Assembly (NCBI GenBank): GCA_030653035.1 | Contig: JAUSAB010000098.1 | Coordinates: 1-35,670, forward strand | Origin: Desulfocapsaceae bacterium | Lineage (GTDB): Bacteria; Desulfobacterota; Desulfobulbia; Desulfobulbales; Desulfocapsaceae | Length of the DNA stretch: 35,670 bases | Direction: 5' to 3' | In this document: positions 1 to 7,735 of the stretch, piece by piece | How the letters are laid out: each line of letters opens with the position of its first letter | Numbering within the stretch: the first letter of the stretch is position 1 | Position numbers and translations under genes: made by a program | Notes under the pieces: model-generated | Databases searched by the model: none | Told to the model about the DNA's origin: nothing | What the model saw: the letters and a program-made list of their open reading frames with translations, nothing else

Positions 1-282
1 GCTCGTGCGGAAGCGGATGGACTACCCTGCATGGCGGCAGGTATTTCTTGACCAACCGGCTGAACCGGGACCATGACAACCTATGCCGCTGACTTCTTCG
101 CATCAGCGCGTGCCGCCAAGCGCGGCTCAACTCGCTGCGAAGGAATTTAGTCGGCACATGTTACCCGGCACCGCGTAGTAGTTTGAAATATCCTTGAACC
201 ACTTGGCCCAGCCATCACCCTACAACCGGTATCGCTTCATGGCGTCGTCGCATCAATGTCTCACGAATGACTGCCACCTCAA
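1..282 (-). pseudogene. Decayed group II intron reverse transcriptase/maturase, C-terminal remnant
   Basis: Reading the minus strand across three frames recovers the C-terminal part of a group II intron-encoded reverse transcriptase/maturase. The pieces in order are ETLMRRRHEAIP, WLGQVVQGYFK, YYAVPGN, RLNSF, RSELSRAWRHALMRRSQ and RLVKKYLPPCRVVHP. This matches the family's thumb/maturase region, where a W-L...G-(Y/H)-F-x-Y-Y-A-V-P-G-N segment precedes an R-R-R-S-Q segment. The copy is broken by an in-frame TGA at 215-217, an apparent one-base insertion near 180-184 and an apparent one-base deletion near 137-142, so it cannot make protein. Recognisable similarity stops near 282, and the fragment continues beyond the left edge. 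No intron RNA domain V was identified. It lies downstream of tatC on the same strand and looks like an old insertion scar. Confidence 0.8.
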
Positions 283-399
283 AGTAACAATATGACAACA
301 AGGAACGGGAGAAGAAATGTAGATTTGAGGTGTTTCATTCTGCTTGTGTGGACAGAGGTTGGTTAATGGTGAGAAAGAGTGTGGATTGTTAAAACTTTA
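283..399. other. Spacer between intron remnant and tatC
   Basis: This AT-rich stretch has no convincing gene, no clear hairpin and no T-tract terminator. It separates the tatC stop from the decayed maturase remnant. Confidence 0.5.
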
Positions 400-1143
400 T
401 CATTTAAGTGTGTTAGGGTTGTTTTTCTCGGCGCTCAAGAGGGCAGTGAGGAAGATCCCTGCTTCGTACAGGCCAAACAGGGGGATGGCCAGCATGGCCG
501 TTGCCATGAAGTCACCGGCGGTCAGGAGAAAGGCCAAGACGACAATGGCTGCATAAAATAAAAACCTTTTTTTACGGAAGTAGTCAGCCTTGACAAATCC
601 TGCCTTGCCGGCCATGACCATGAGGAAGGGGATCTCAAAAGAGAGTCCGAAGGCCAGCATGGCGCGGGCCACAAAGGTCAGGTAGCCTCCGAATCTTGGC
701 AGCGGTTCCAGGTTCGGGGTGGCATAACTCATGAAGAAGTGGAGCATTCTCGGCAGGACTGCCAGAAAGGCAAAGGCCGCTCCGGCGGCAAACAGGAGAG
801 TAGCCCAGAAGACGACCACTAACGCGAGTTTTTTTTCACTGCTCTTAAGTCCCGGGGCGATAAACATCCAAATCTGATAGAGGATGATCGGAAAGCTGGT
901 GACAAGGCCTACGAGTAGTGCCAGTTTGATGTAGGAAATAAAGGCATCGGGCAGGTTGGTGTATACCAGCTTGTGTATCAGGGGGCTGGCTTGAAAGAGC
1001 GGGGCCAGGAAGATTCTGGCAATATGGTCGGAAAGACCATAAGCGATGGCTGTGCAGACGAAAATGGCCAGGAAAATCTTGATTAATCGTGCACGAAGCT
1101 CCTGATGGTGAGGTACAAGGAGCTCAAGGCTTCCGGCTAACAT
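400..1143 (-). CDS. tatC: Sec-independent protein translocase TatC
   Basis: TatC is the multispanning inner-membrane receptor of the twin-arginine translocon. It binds the RR signal peptide of folded, often cofactor-bearing, proteins and recruits TatA/B. The 247-residue product has the usual TatC length and about six hydrophobic segments. Near the N-terminus it carries HHQELRARL, matching the family H-x-x-E-L-R-x-R start. The cytoplasmic/second-helix hallmark FPIILYQIWMFIAPGL lies near residues 84-99. The start codon overlaps the tatB stop by seven bases (ATGTTAG), so the two genes are probably translationally coupled. The gene is intact, with no terminator visible after its stop. The call is firm. 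Confidence 0.96.
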   Translation of the reverse strand: MLAGSLELLVPHHQELRARLIKIFLAIFVCTAIAYGLSDHIARIFLAPLFQASPLIHKLVYTNLPDAFISYIKLALLVGLVTSFPIILYQIWMFIAPGLKSSEKKLALVVVFWATLLFAAGAAFAFLAVLPRMLHFFMSYATPNLEPLPRFGGYLTFVARAMLAFGLSFEIPFLMVMAGKAGFVKADYFRKKRFLFYAAIVVLAFLLTAGDFMATAMLAIPLFGLYEAGIFLTALLSAEKNNPNTLK

Positions 1144-1598
1144 GCTGGTGGAGCGTTCTTGACTGGTGGGGTTTCTGTTTCCGGCGCGGCATGTCTAGTT
1201 GTCGCGCCGGCCTCATCAGTTGCCTGGTCATCGGTTGGTGGAGCAGGCGAGACAGGCTTGGTGTCATCCTCTACGGTGATTTCGGCTTCGATAATCGTCC
1301 CTTCCGATTTTTCAGGGGGTGAATTCACTCCTTTGCCAGGAGTGAGGGTCTTCCAGGATTGATCGGAAGATTCAAGCAGGTTATCTTTGTGTCCGAGAGC
1401 AGCAACGTTAAGGTCAGATTTGATGGCGTCCAGGGTGCCGTCTGCTGCCAGCTCTTTCTTGAGTGTTTCGGCTGTTTTCTTCAACTCCAACATCCACTTT
1501 GCAGCAGATCGGGCGAGGCCAGGCAACTTGTCCGGCCCGACAACGATAAGGGCAAGGGCCAGGATCACAATCATTTCAGGAAGACCGATGCCAAACAT
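1137..1598 (-). CDS. tatB: Twin-arginine translocase subunit TatB (TatA/B family)
   Basis: This 153-residue protein is a single-span Tat component that partners with TatC in substrate recognition. The N-terminus, MFGIGLPEMIVILALALIV, has the polar Glu8 at the edge of the membrane helix. It is followed by the G-P hinge at residues 21-22 and an amphipathic helix containing LARSAAKWMLELKK. The remaining roughly 100 residues are acidic and proline-rich, the long tail typical of TatB rather than TatA. TatA and TatB are hard to separate by sequence alone; the length and direct linkage to tatC favour TatB. An AAGG stretch lies about nine bases before the ATG. No separate tatA is seen in the window. 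Confidence 0.88.
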   Translation of the reverse strand: MFGIGLPEMIVILALALIVVGPDKLPGLARSAAKWMLELKKTAETLKKELAADGTLDAIKSDLNVAALGHKDNLLESSDQSWKTLTPGKGVNSPPEKSEGTIIEAEITVEDDTKPVSPAPPTDDQATDEAGATTRHAAPETETPPVKNAPPAC

Positions 1599-1737
1599 AG
1601 AAGGTGCCTTGTGGGAGAAGAAATCAGGAGAGAAAGGGTGTCTTTTGTCTCAATCTATTCTGTAACTCGTGGATATGGAAAATAAATGTACGCCATTTGC
1701 CGGAGGGTGTCAATGTTTGATGATTTTGCCTGTATCT

Positions 1738-2742
1738 TTACGGGTGACCAATGGACTGAATCTCCTGGTAATAGTGGCGAAAGGCTTCAGTCGGGATCTG
1801 GTTCTGCCAATGACCGCTCAGTCTGGCCACAAGCCAGAAAAGGAGGAAGAAACCGATGATCAGCATTGGCAGCAGGAGCGGTGGCGCAGCCGTTTTTCCA
1901 GGCAGGGAGAGCGTGAGACACTCCTTTTGCGGGCAGACCGGGAGGCATTCAAGGCAGCCGATACATTCACAATTGCGTACAGTTTGTCTGGTGGTGATCT
2001 TAATGTCTGCCGGGCAGACTGTCTCGCATCTTTTGCAGTCAATGCACAACTGTGGGTCACGTCTGACCTGAAAGGGGCTGAAAATGGCCAGAAGGCCAAG
2101 GAGGCCGCCATAGGGGCAGAGATAGCGGCACCAGAGATTTCTTACCACAAAGGACAGGGCGATGAGCACGAGCATGATCGAGCCGGCAAGCAGACTGGGT
2201 GCCAGAAAGAAATGGAGCATCTTGGCGTCGGAGATCAGGTTATAGGATGAAAAATGAAAGGCGCTGAGTTCCTTCAGATTCATCTTCCAGAGGATGAGCC
2301 AGCAGAAGACGGCGAGCAGTAGATATTTCAAAGAGAGCAGCGGCAGGTCGAGCCAGAAGGGAATGGTCACCAGGACACGCATCTTTCTGCCGATCTTTTC
2401 CGCAAGATTTGAGGCAAAACCAACCGGACAGATCCATCCGCAGAACCCTTTGCGTAAAAAAAAGCCCAGAAACAGGGCGGCCAGGAAGATGGTGAGCCCC
2501 GCCGGATGGATTGCGTCATATTCTCCGGAGAGAACAAGCCGCTTCAGGCTGACCAGGGCACCAAGGGGAAGAAAGGCCTCAACAGCTGGCGGCCGCATGG
2601 GGGCGACGCGGTCAGATGCACTGGTTGCCCAGAGATAAAATTGATAAAATTGCCAGCCGACGACGAGACAGAACAAGGCGAAGACGGACTGGCTGGTCAG
2701 GCGCAATCTGGCAATAGTGTTAGCAGGGGAAGAAGGTTTCAT
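1738..2742 (-). CDS. NapH/CcoG-like membrane 4Fe-4S polyferredoxin
   Basis: This 334-residue integral-membrane protein has about five hydrophobic spans and several cysteine motifs. CGWICPVG and CRYLCPYG mark the two membrane-proximal C-x3-C-P motifs of the NapH/NosR/CcoG group. CIDCKRCETVCP and CIGCLECLPVCP are two cytoplasmic [4Fe-4S] ferredoxin clusters. Members of this family pass electrons from the quinone pool or reduced carriers to periplasmic or membrane reductases. No nap, nos or cco gene is nearby, so the partner is unknown and no gene symbol is given. It lies between dxs and tatB on the same strand, with spacers of 97 and 139 bases. Proximity to tat genes would suit a redox system with Tat-exported partners, but that is only inference. 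Confidence 0.85.
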   Translation of the reverse strand: MKPSSPANTIARLRLTSQSVFALFCLVVGWQFYQFYLWATSASDRVAPMRPPAVEAFLPLGALVSLKRLVLSGEYDAIHPAGLTIFLAALFLGFFLRKGFCGWICPVGFASNLAEKIGRKMRVLVTIPFWLDLPLLSLKYLLLAVFCWLILWKMNLKELSAFHFSSYNLISDAKMLHFFLAPSLLAGSIMLVLIALSFVVRNLWCRYLCPYGGLLGLLAIFSPFQVRRDPQLCIDCKRCETVCPADIKITTRQTVRNCECIGCLECLPVCPQKECLTLSLPGKTAAPPLLLPMLIIGFFLLFWLVARLSGHWQNQIPTEAFRHYYQEIQSIGHP

Positions 2743-2839
2743 AGTTGTAGGATGTTTCTTGCTTCAATGCGGTACGGTCTCATACAGAGTTCCCATGGCG
2801 TAGGAAACCAGAAAATTTCAGTCTTCAGCCTTCAACACT

Positions 2840-4747
2840 TCAGTCTCTCTTCATCAGTTCCATGGCGGCGCCGATAATAGATGGAGAGTCCAGGCCGCTG
2901 TTCTTCCACAGGGTCTTCTGGGGGCCATGCTCGATAAAATGATCGGGGTGGGCCAAGATCGTGGTCTTGATGTGAAAGAGGTGGCGCGCCGACAGCAGTT
3001 CCAGCACCGCACTGCCCCAGCCACCTTGCCGGACATTGTCTTCAATGGTCAGTACCCGACCGGTTTGTCCTGCCCAGAAGGAGATGAGGTCACCATCCAT
3101 TGGTTTGATGAACCGGGGGTTGATGACTGCAGCGTCGATGCCGAGCTTCTGCAGGCCCTCGGCGGCACGCAATGCCGGATAGACCCGGTTGCCGACAGGC
3201 AGCAGGAGGATATCGGTTCCTTCCCGCAGGAGTTCACCCTTGCCGAACTCAAGTTTTTTCAGCTCGCCTGCGAGTGTCACTCCCTCGCCTGCCCCGCGCG
3301 GGTAGCGCACAGCGCACGGAGAATGATGAGAGATGGCGGTGTAGAGCATATGTTGAAGCTCATCCTCATCTTTTGGGGCCATGTAGCTGAGATTGGGGAT
3401 AAAGCGCAGAAAGGAGATGTCGAAAACCCCGTGATGGGTGGGGCCGTCATCGCCCACAATCCCGCCGCGGTCGATGGCGAGTGTGACTGGTAGGTTGGGC
3501 ATGCAGACGTCATGGATGATCTGGTCAAGAGAACGCTGGAAAAAGGAAGAGTAGATCGCCACCACCGGCAGGATCCCTTCCAGGGCCAGTCCGGCGGCAA
3601 AAGTGACCGCGTGCTGCTCGGCAATCCCCACATCAAAAAAGCGGTCGGGAAATTCTTTGGCAAACCCGCTCAGTCCCGTACCGGCAGGCATGGCGGCGGA
3701 AATGGCGGCAATCCTGCGATCAGTCCGGGCCATTTTAATCATGGTGTTGCCAAAGACCTTGGTGTAACTGACAGATTCTCCTGTGGGCAGAGGAATACCG
3801 GTCTTTACATCAAAAGGCCCAACCCCGTGATAATTGCCTGGCTGAGTCTCCGCCGGTTTGTACCCCTTGCCTTTGGTGGTCAGGACATGGACCAGCACCG
3901 GGCCATCAAGGTTATCGCGGATGTTTTCAAGGGTGGGAATCAGATTTTCGAGTTTATGACCAGGGATCGGCCCGACATAGTAAAATTTCAGGGCCTCAAA
4001 GAGCATACCGGGGGTAAAGAAACATTTGAAATTCTCTTCACTCTTCTTGAGGAAGCTGAGAATGTTGTCCCCAATACCCGGCATCTCGCGTAATCTGGTG
4101 GCGATATGATTGCGGATCTGACTGATGGTCTTGCCGGTCATCCTGCGGTTGAGAAAGCTGGAGAGAGCCCCGACATTCGGCGAGATGGACATCTCGTTAT
4201 CATTGAGGATGATAATGAGATCCTTATCAAGATGGCCGGCCTGATTCAGGGCCTCAAAGGCCATGCCTGTGGTCATCGAGCCATCACCGATCACGGCGAG
4301 TACCCGATTATGATCCCCCTTCAGGTCTTTGGCAAGCGACATGCCGAGTGCCGCCGAGATAGAGGTGCCGGCATGACCCGTTTCCAGGGCGTCGTATTCG
4401 CTTTCCTTGAACTTAGGAAAACCGCTCATCCCCTTGTACTGGCGCAGGGTAGAGAATTGTTCCTGCCTGCCGGTGACCAGTTTATGGGCATAGCATTGAT
4501 GACCCACATCCCAGATCAGTTTGTCTGCCGGTGTATTGAAGACAGAGTGCAGGGCCAGGGTCAGCTCAACCACGCCCAGACTTGGCGCCAGATGGCCGCC
4601 GGTCTTGGCCACGGTATTGATAATGACTTCGCGGATATCCTGGGCTATGACCTCAAGCTCTGGGATGGAAAGGGGGCGCAGATCTTTGGGAGAGTGAATG
4701 TCCTTGAGTCTGGCGGTTTTTGGGGCAAGGTTATGGCTTGTCAACAT
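2840..4747 (-). CDS. dxs: 1-deoxy-D-xylulose-5-phosphate synthase
   Basis: Dxs condenses pyruvate and glyceraldehyde 3-phosphate to DXP, the first step of the methylerythritol phosphate pathway to isoprenoids. It also feeds thiamine and pyridoxal synthesis. The 635-residue length is standard. The thiamine-diphosphate motif GDG at about residues 154-156 is followed by LNDNEMS near residue 182, the classic GDG-x(~25)-N metal/ThDP site. The catalytic-Glu segment GIAEQHAVTFAAGLA is present, as is the C-terminal transketolase signature EDNVRQGGWGSAVLELL. The gene is third in a xseB-ispA-dxs order that is common in proteobacteria. A long hairpin separates it from ispA. No clear ribosome binding site precedes the ATG, so the exact start is less certain than the identity. 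Confidence 0.96.
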   Translation of the reverse strand: MLTSHNLAPKTARLKDIHSPKDLRPLSIPELEVIAQDIREVIINTVAKTGGHLAPSLGVVELTLALHSVFNTPADKLIWDVGHQCYAHKLVTGRQEQFSTLRQYKGMSGFPKFKESEYDALETGHAGTSISAALGMSLAKDLKGDHNRVLAVIGDGSMTTGMAFEALNQAGHLDKDLIIILNDNEMSISPNVGALSSFLNRRMTGKTISQIRNHIATRLREMPGIGDNILSFLKKSEENFKCFFTPGMLFEALKFYYVGPIPGHKLENLIPTLENIRDNLDGPVLVHVLTTKGKGYKPAETQPGNYHGVGPFDVKTGIPLPTGESVSYTKVFGNTMIKMARTDRRIAAISAAMPAGTGLSGFAKEFPDRFFDVGIAEQHAVTFAAGLALEGILPVVAIYSSFFQRSLDQIIHDVCMPNLPVTLAIDRGGIVGDDGPTHHGVFDISFLRFIPNLSYMAPKDEDELQHMLYTAISHHSPCAVRYPRGAGEGVTLAGELKKLEFGKGELLREGTDILLLPVGNRVYPALRAAEGLQKLGIDAAVINPRFIKPMDGDLISFWAGQTGRVLTIEDNVRQGGWGSAVLELLSARHLFHIKTTILAHPDHFIEHGPQKTLWKNSGLDSPSIIGAAMELMKRD

Positions 4748-4798
4748 GAAGGTAATGAGGGTGATATTTTTTAACTTTTAACCCCGATAAACGGGATA

Positions 4799-4854
4799 AG
4801 TGCCTTAGAGATTATTTTCTTGCAAAAAAATAAGAAAATAATCTCTAAGGCACT
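4799..4854. terminator. 23-bp perfect hairpin between ispA and dxs
   Basis: Arms at 4799-4821 and 4832-4854 are perfect reverse complements (23 bp), separated by a 10-base loop that is mostly A on the plus strand (T on the coding strand). The structure overlaps the ispA stop codon at 4853-4855. No run of T follows on either strand, so it is not a classic intrinsic terminator. It could attenuate dxs, protect the ispA 3' end, or be a small palindromic insertion. A second small stem (CCCG/CGGG) lies at 4783-4795. Confidence 0.6.
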
Positions 4855-5758
4855 AATTCGATCGGGTAAGGATGTACCGGGCAATGGCCCGTAAGGGGGC
4901 AGCTTTTTCGTCAAAGAGAACCAGAGCGTTCAGGGCCTCTTGCACAGCATTTTCTGCCTTTTCACTGGTGGTTTCGATACCAAAGAAGGCAGGATAGGTG
5001 GCCTTGCCTTTGTTCGCATCGCTGCCGGCGGCTTTGCCGAGTTGTTCGGTGGTGGCAGTGACGTTGAGCAGGTCATCGACAATCTGGAAGGCCAGACCCA
5101 CTTGTTCGCCATATCTGGTCAGGGCCTCCTGCTGTTTCTGGTCTGCCCCGGCAGCAATGGCCCCGGCCAGGATCGAGGCGGTAATCAGGGCGCCGGTTTT
5201 GCTGCGATGGATCGCGCGCAGGGTTTCAAAGGGGAACTCTTTGTTTTCATATGCAATATCAAGTGCTTGTCCGCCAACCATTCCAAGAGAACCGGCAGCC
5301 CGGGCAATGAGGTTGATGATTTTTAATCGTTTTTCCGGTAGCAGCGTGTTTTGTTCGCTGTTGCTGAGCAGGTCAAAGGCCCAGGTCAGCAGGCCGTCTC
5401 CGGCAAGGATGGCCCCAGCCTCGCCATACAGGATATGGCTTGTCGGCTTGCCTCTCCGCAGGTCATCGTTATCCATGGCTGGCAGATCGTCATGGATAAG
5501 GGAATAGGTGTGGATGCACTCCAGGGCACAGGCGATAGGCAGCAGAACAGTGTCAGGGGCAGGTCGCATCCCAATGGCCTGGCCGGCCGCCAGACAGAGA
5601 ATGGGGCGGACTCGCTTACCTCCGACAAAGAGGCTGTAGCGCATGGCCTCAATGTGATGGGCAAAGATGCCATGTTCCACTTCAGTCGTAAGCATAGAGT
5701 GTTCAAGGGCCCGCTCAATCACCAGCCGTTGTTCATTCAGATAAGTCTTGATCTCCAT
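4853..5758 (-). CDS. ispA: Polyprenyl diphosphate synthase (farnesyl/geranylgeranyl type)
   Basis: This all-alpha prenyltransferase extends DMAPP with IPP to a short-chain isoprenyl diphosphate. The first aspartate-rich motif is intact ([11 protein letters not shown]), as is the upstream GGKRVRP substrate-binding segment. The second motif reads DDLLN rather than DDxxD; the Asn is a known-looking variation, but it should be kept in mind when assigning chain length. I chose the ATG at 5758 (about 301 residues, [11 protein letters not shown]), which overlaps xseB by 26 bases. An in-frame ATG 13 codons upstream (5797) is possible but would sit deeper in xseB. The position between xseB and dxs supports an isoprenoid role. 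Confidence 0.92.
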   Translation of the reverse strand: MEIKTYLNEQRLVIERALEHSMLTTEVEHGIFAHHIEAMRYSLFVGGKRVRPILCLAAGQAIGMRPAPDTVLLPIACALECIHTYSLIHDDLPAMDNDDLRRGKPTSHILYGEAGAILAGDGLLTWAFDLLSNSEQNTLLPEKRLKIINLIARAAGSLGMVGGQALDIAYENKEFPFETLRAIHRSKTGALITASILAGAIAAGADQKQQEALTRYGEQVGLAFQIVDDLLNVTATTEQLGKAAGSDANKGKATYPAFFGIETTSEKAENAVQEALNALVLFDEKAAPLRAIARYILTRSN

Positions 5759-5981
5759 TGGTGATCTCGTTAAAAGGAATTGATTCAAGCTGGCCATCTT
5801 TATTCAGGATCAGCTCGACTTTGGCCCGTGCCTCGGTAAGACTGCTGTTGCAAAATGCGGCGAGCTTGATCCCTTCGTCAAATTTTTTGAGACTCTTGTC
5901 CAGGCTCAAGTTGCCGTCTTCCAGTTCTTCGGTGAGCTGCTCAAGGCGGGCCAAGGCATCTTCAAAGGTTTGTTTGGCCAT
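5733..5981 (-). CDS. xseB: Exodeoxyribonuclease VII small subunit
   Basis: XseB is the small helical subunit that binds in multiple copies to XseA to form the single-strand-specific exonuclease VII of DNA repair. The 82-residue length fits. The N-terminus, [23 protein letters not shown], contains the family pattern F-E-x-A-L-x-x-L-E-x-(I/L)-V/T...L-E-x-G-x-L-x-L-(E/D), and [14 protein letters not shown] follows. It is the first gene of the xseB-ispA-dxs group and overlaps ispA. No xseA is in the window. The gene starts about 145 bases from the divergent xerC. Confidence 0.93.
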   Translation of the reverse strand: MAKQTFEDALARLEQLTEELEDGNLSLDKSLKKFDEGIKLAAFCNSSLTEARAKVELILNKDGQLESIPFNEITNGDQDLSE

Positions 5982-6059
5982 AATAAATTAAGAAATATTC
6001 AGTGGTTAAATCGTCAGTAAATCTCGATAATTGTCTTTTGACTGCAAAGTCGAATCAGC

Positions 6060-6086
6060 ATGACAACCGATGACTCAAATTATAAT
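6060..6086 (+). promoter_or_regulatory. Candidate sigma70-type promoter for xerC-hslVU
   Basis: A perfect TATAAT lies at 6081-6086, 40 bases before the xerC ATG. ATGACA at 6060-6065 is one base off TTGACA, with a 15-base spacer that is shorter than ideal. It lies in the AT-rich divergent spacer 5982-6126, where no other gene is seen. This is a sequence match only. Confidence 0.4.
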
Positions 6087-6126
6087 CTTAACACTTAAAC
6101 CTTAAAATTTAAAACTTAATTATAGC

Positions 6127-7056
6127 ATGAAAGAGCTGATCCCGGATTTTCTGCGCTGGCTGAACTATGAGAAGGGGTATTCCCCACATACGGTTGCCGG
6201 CTATCAGCATGATCTCCTGGAGTTTTCCGCAACCCTGGCTGAAGGAACAGCCGTGCAAGCTATCGACGCCTCTTTGATCCGGAAGTTTGTGGTCAGTCTG
6301 CACGGGCATAATAGTGCTGCGACACTTGCCAGGAAGCTTTCGGCCCTGCGCACTTTCTTTCGTTTTCTCCAGCGGCGGAAGGTGGTGGTACTTGATCCGC
6401 TTGCTGGTATTTCCGGCCCTAAAATCGCTCAGTTAATCCCTGTATTTCTGACGGTAGATGAGGTTTTCCTGCTCCTTGAGACTCCCAATAAAAATGACAC
6501 CTTTATGGCCCGCGATCTGGCTATCCTGGAGCTCTTGTATTCAACGGGAATGCGGGTGGCAGAGCTTGTTTCCCGCAATCTGGAAGACCTTGATTTTGAA
6601 ACTGAAATGCTTAGGGTGCGCGGCAAGGGAAATAAGGAACGGCTGGTACCGGTAGGACGACCGGCCATGGAGGCGGTGCAGTCATGGCTGCCCAATCGGC
6701 AGCAATTAATGCAGGAACGGGCCGGTCGAGGGCTGGCGCTGGAAAAAGATGCCCTGTTTCTTAATAGCCGGGGCAGCCGCTTGACTACAAGAAGCGTGGA
6801 GCGAATGGTTCAGACCTATAGCGAGCGGGCCGGAATTCCGCAGACGGTGACCCCGCATGCCCTCCGCCATTCCTTTGCGACCCATCTGTTGGAGATGGGC
6901 GCGGATCTTCGTTCGGTGCAGGAACTGCTCGGCCATGCCAGTCTGTCAACAACCCAGCGTTACACCCATTTAACTCTTGACCATCTGGCTGAGGTGTATG
7001 ACAAGGCGCATCCCCTGGCTAAGAAGGCTAAGAAGGCTAAGAAGGCTGAAGGCTGA
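6127..7056 (+). CDS. xerC: Tyrosine recombinase XerC
   Basis: XerC-type site-specific recombinases resolve chromosome dimers at dif with XerD. The 309-residue protein has an N-terminal SAM-like core-binding domain (about 1-100) and a C-terminal catalytic domain. All catalytic residues are visible: Arg143 (GMRVAEL), Lys167 (RVRGKGNKER), His244 and Arg247 (HALRHSFATHLL), His270 (LLGHASL) and the nucleophile Tyr279 (TTQRYTH). The order xerC-hslV-hslU matches the codV-clpQ-clpY arrangement known from Bacillus and other bacteria, which favours XerC over XerD or an integrase. The last 13 or so residues (AKKAKKAKKAEG) are encoded by a 9-bp tandem repeat that continues past the stop. No clear ribosome binding site precedes the ATG. 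Confidence 0.92.
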   Translation: MKELIPDFLRWLNYEKGYSPHTVAGYQHDLLEFSATLAEGTAVQAIDASLIRKFVVSLHGHNSAATLARKLSALRTFFRFLQRRKVVVLDPLAGISGPKIAQLIPVFLTVDEVFLLLETPNKNDTFMARDLAILELLYSTGMRVAELVSRNLEDLDFETEMLRVRGKGNKERLVPVGRPAMEAVQSWLPNRQQLMQERAGRGLALEKDALFLNSRGSRLTTRSVERMVQTYSERAGIPQTVTPHALRHSFATHLLEMGADLRSVQELLGHASLSTTQRYTHLTLDHLAEVYDKAHPLAKKAKKAKKAEG

Positions 7057-7075
7057 AGGTAGAAGGTAGAAGGTA
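7021..7075 (+). repeat. Simple repeat overrunning the xerC 3' end
   Basis: Three copies of AAGAAGGCT (7021-7047) are followed by the heptamer GAAGGCT (7048-7054) and three copies of GAAGGTA (7055-7075). The array crosses the xerC stop codon (7054-7056), so slippage here would change the length of the lysine-rich tail. Confidence 0.9.
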
Positions 7076-7085
7076 GATAGGCTGA

Positions 7086-7157
7086 AGACTGAAGGAAAAG
7101 CTGTGCCTTCGGCCTTCCAGTCTGGCGAACAGCCAGACGACCGTCAGCCTTCAGTCT
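7086..7157. repeat. Nested inverted repeat after xerC
   Basis: A perfect 10-bp inverted pair (7086-7095 and 7148-7157; AGACTGAAGG/CCTTCAGTCT) encloses a 7-bp stem (GTCTGGC at 7120-7126, GCCAGAC at 7132-7138) with a 5-base loop. There is no T run, so termination is unproven. A related CAGTCTTCAGCCTTCA string occurs at about 2820-2838, at the end of dxs. Confidence 0.6.
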
Positions 7158-7173
7158 ATCAATCCGAACCGTG

Positions 7174-7191
7174 AAATGATTTTAATCATTT
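7174..7191. promoter_or_regulatory. Palindrome immediately upstream of the hslV ribosome binding site
   Basis: AAATGATT (7174-7181) and AATCATTT (7184-7191) form a perfect 8-bp palindrome with a 2-base centre. It abuts the AGGATA Shine-Dalgarno-like sequence and ends 13 bases before the hslV ATG. It could be an operator or an RNA hairpin; it does not match the CIRCE element. Confidence 0.4.
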
Positions 7192-7204
7192 AGGATACTC
7201 AAAC

Positions 7205-7735
7205 ATGAAAATACGATCAACAACAATCCTGGCCGTGCGCCATAAAGGTGAGGTGGCCCTTGCCGGTGACGGTCAGGTCTCTCTGGGCAATACGATTATG
7301 AAGCATGAGGCTCGCAAGGTGCGGCGTCTCTATCATGACAAGGTGATCACTGGTTTTGCCGGGGCCACGGCCGATGCCTTTACCCTTTTTGACAAGCTTG
7401 AGCAGAAGCTGGAGCAATATAACGGCAATCTGATGCGGGCTGCAGTTGAGCTGGCCAAAGAGTGGCGCACCGACAAGATGCTGCGCAAACTCGAGGCCAT
7501 GCTGGTGGCTGTCGATAGTCAGTATTCCCTGCTGTTGACCGGTACGGGTGATGTGATTGAGGCGGATAACGGGGTGCTGGCCATCGGCTCCGGCGGCCCC
7601 TATGCCCAGGCCGCGGCCCTTGCCCTGATCAACCATAGTGATCTCGATGCTGAGGCCATCTGCCGCGCGTCCATGGATATTGCCGCTTCCATCTGCGTCT
7701 TCACCAATCATTCCATTATTGTTGAAACAATATGA
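7205..7735 (+). CDS. hslV: ATP-dependent protease subunit HslV (ClpQ)
   Basis: HslV is the proteasome-beta-like threonine peptidase of the cytoplasmic HslUV complex. The 176-residue length is typical. The N-terminus, [15 protein letters not shown], implies processing to expose Thr6 or Thr7 as the nucleophile. It is followed by the conserved [17 protein letters not shown] and [13 protein letters not shown] segments, and by [14 protein letters not shown] near the C-terminus. The stop overlaps the hslU start in ATGA (7732-7735), indicating translational coupling to its ATPase partner. The AGGATA upstream of the ATG supports the start chosen. Confidence 0.96.
   Translation: MKIRSTTILAVRHKGEVALAGDGQVSLGNTIMKHEARKVRRLYHDKVITGFAGATADAFTLFDKLEQKLEQYNGNLMRAAVELAKEWRTDKMLRKLEAMLVAVDSQYSLLLTGTGDVIEADNGVLAIGSGGPYAQAAALALINHSDLDAEAICRASMDIAASICVFTNHSIIVETI

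Noticed and set aside
4106-4774. 222-codon plus-strand frame
   Set aside because: It lies antisense to dxs and has no recognisable domain.
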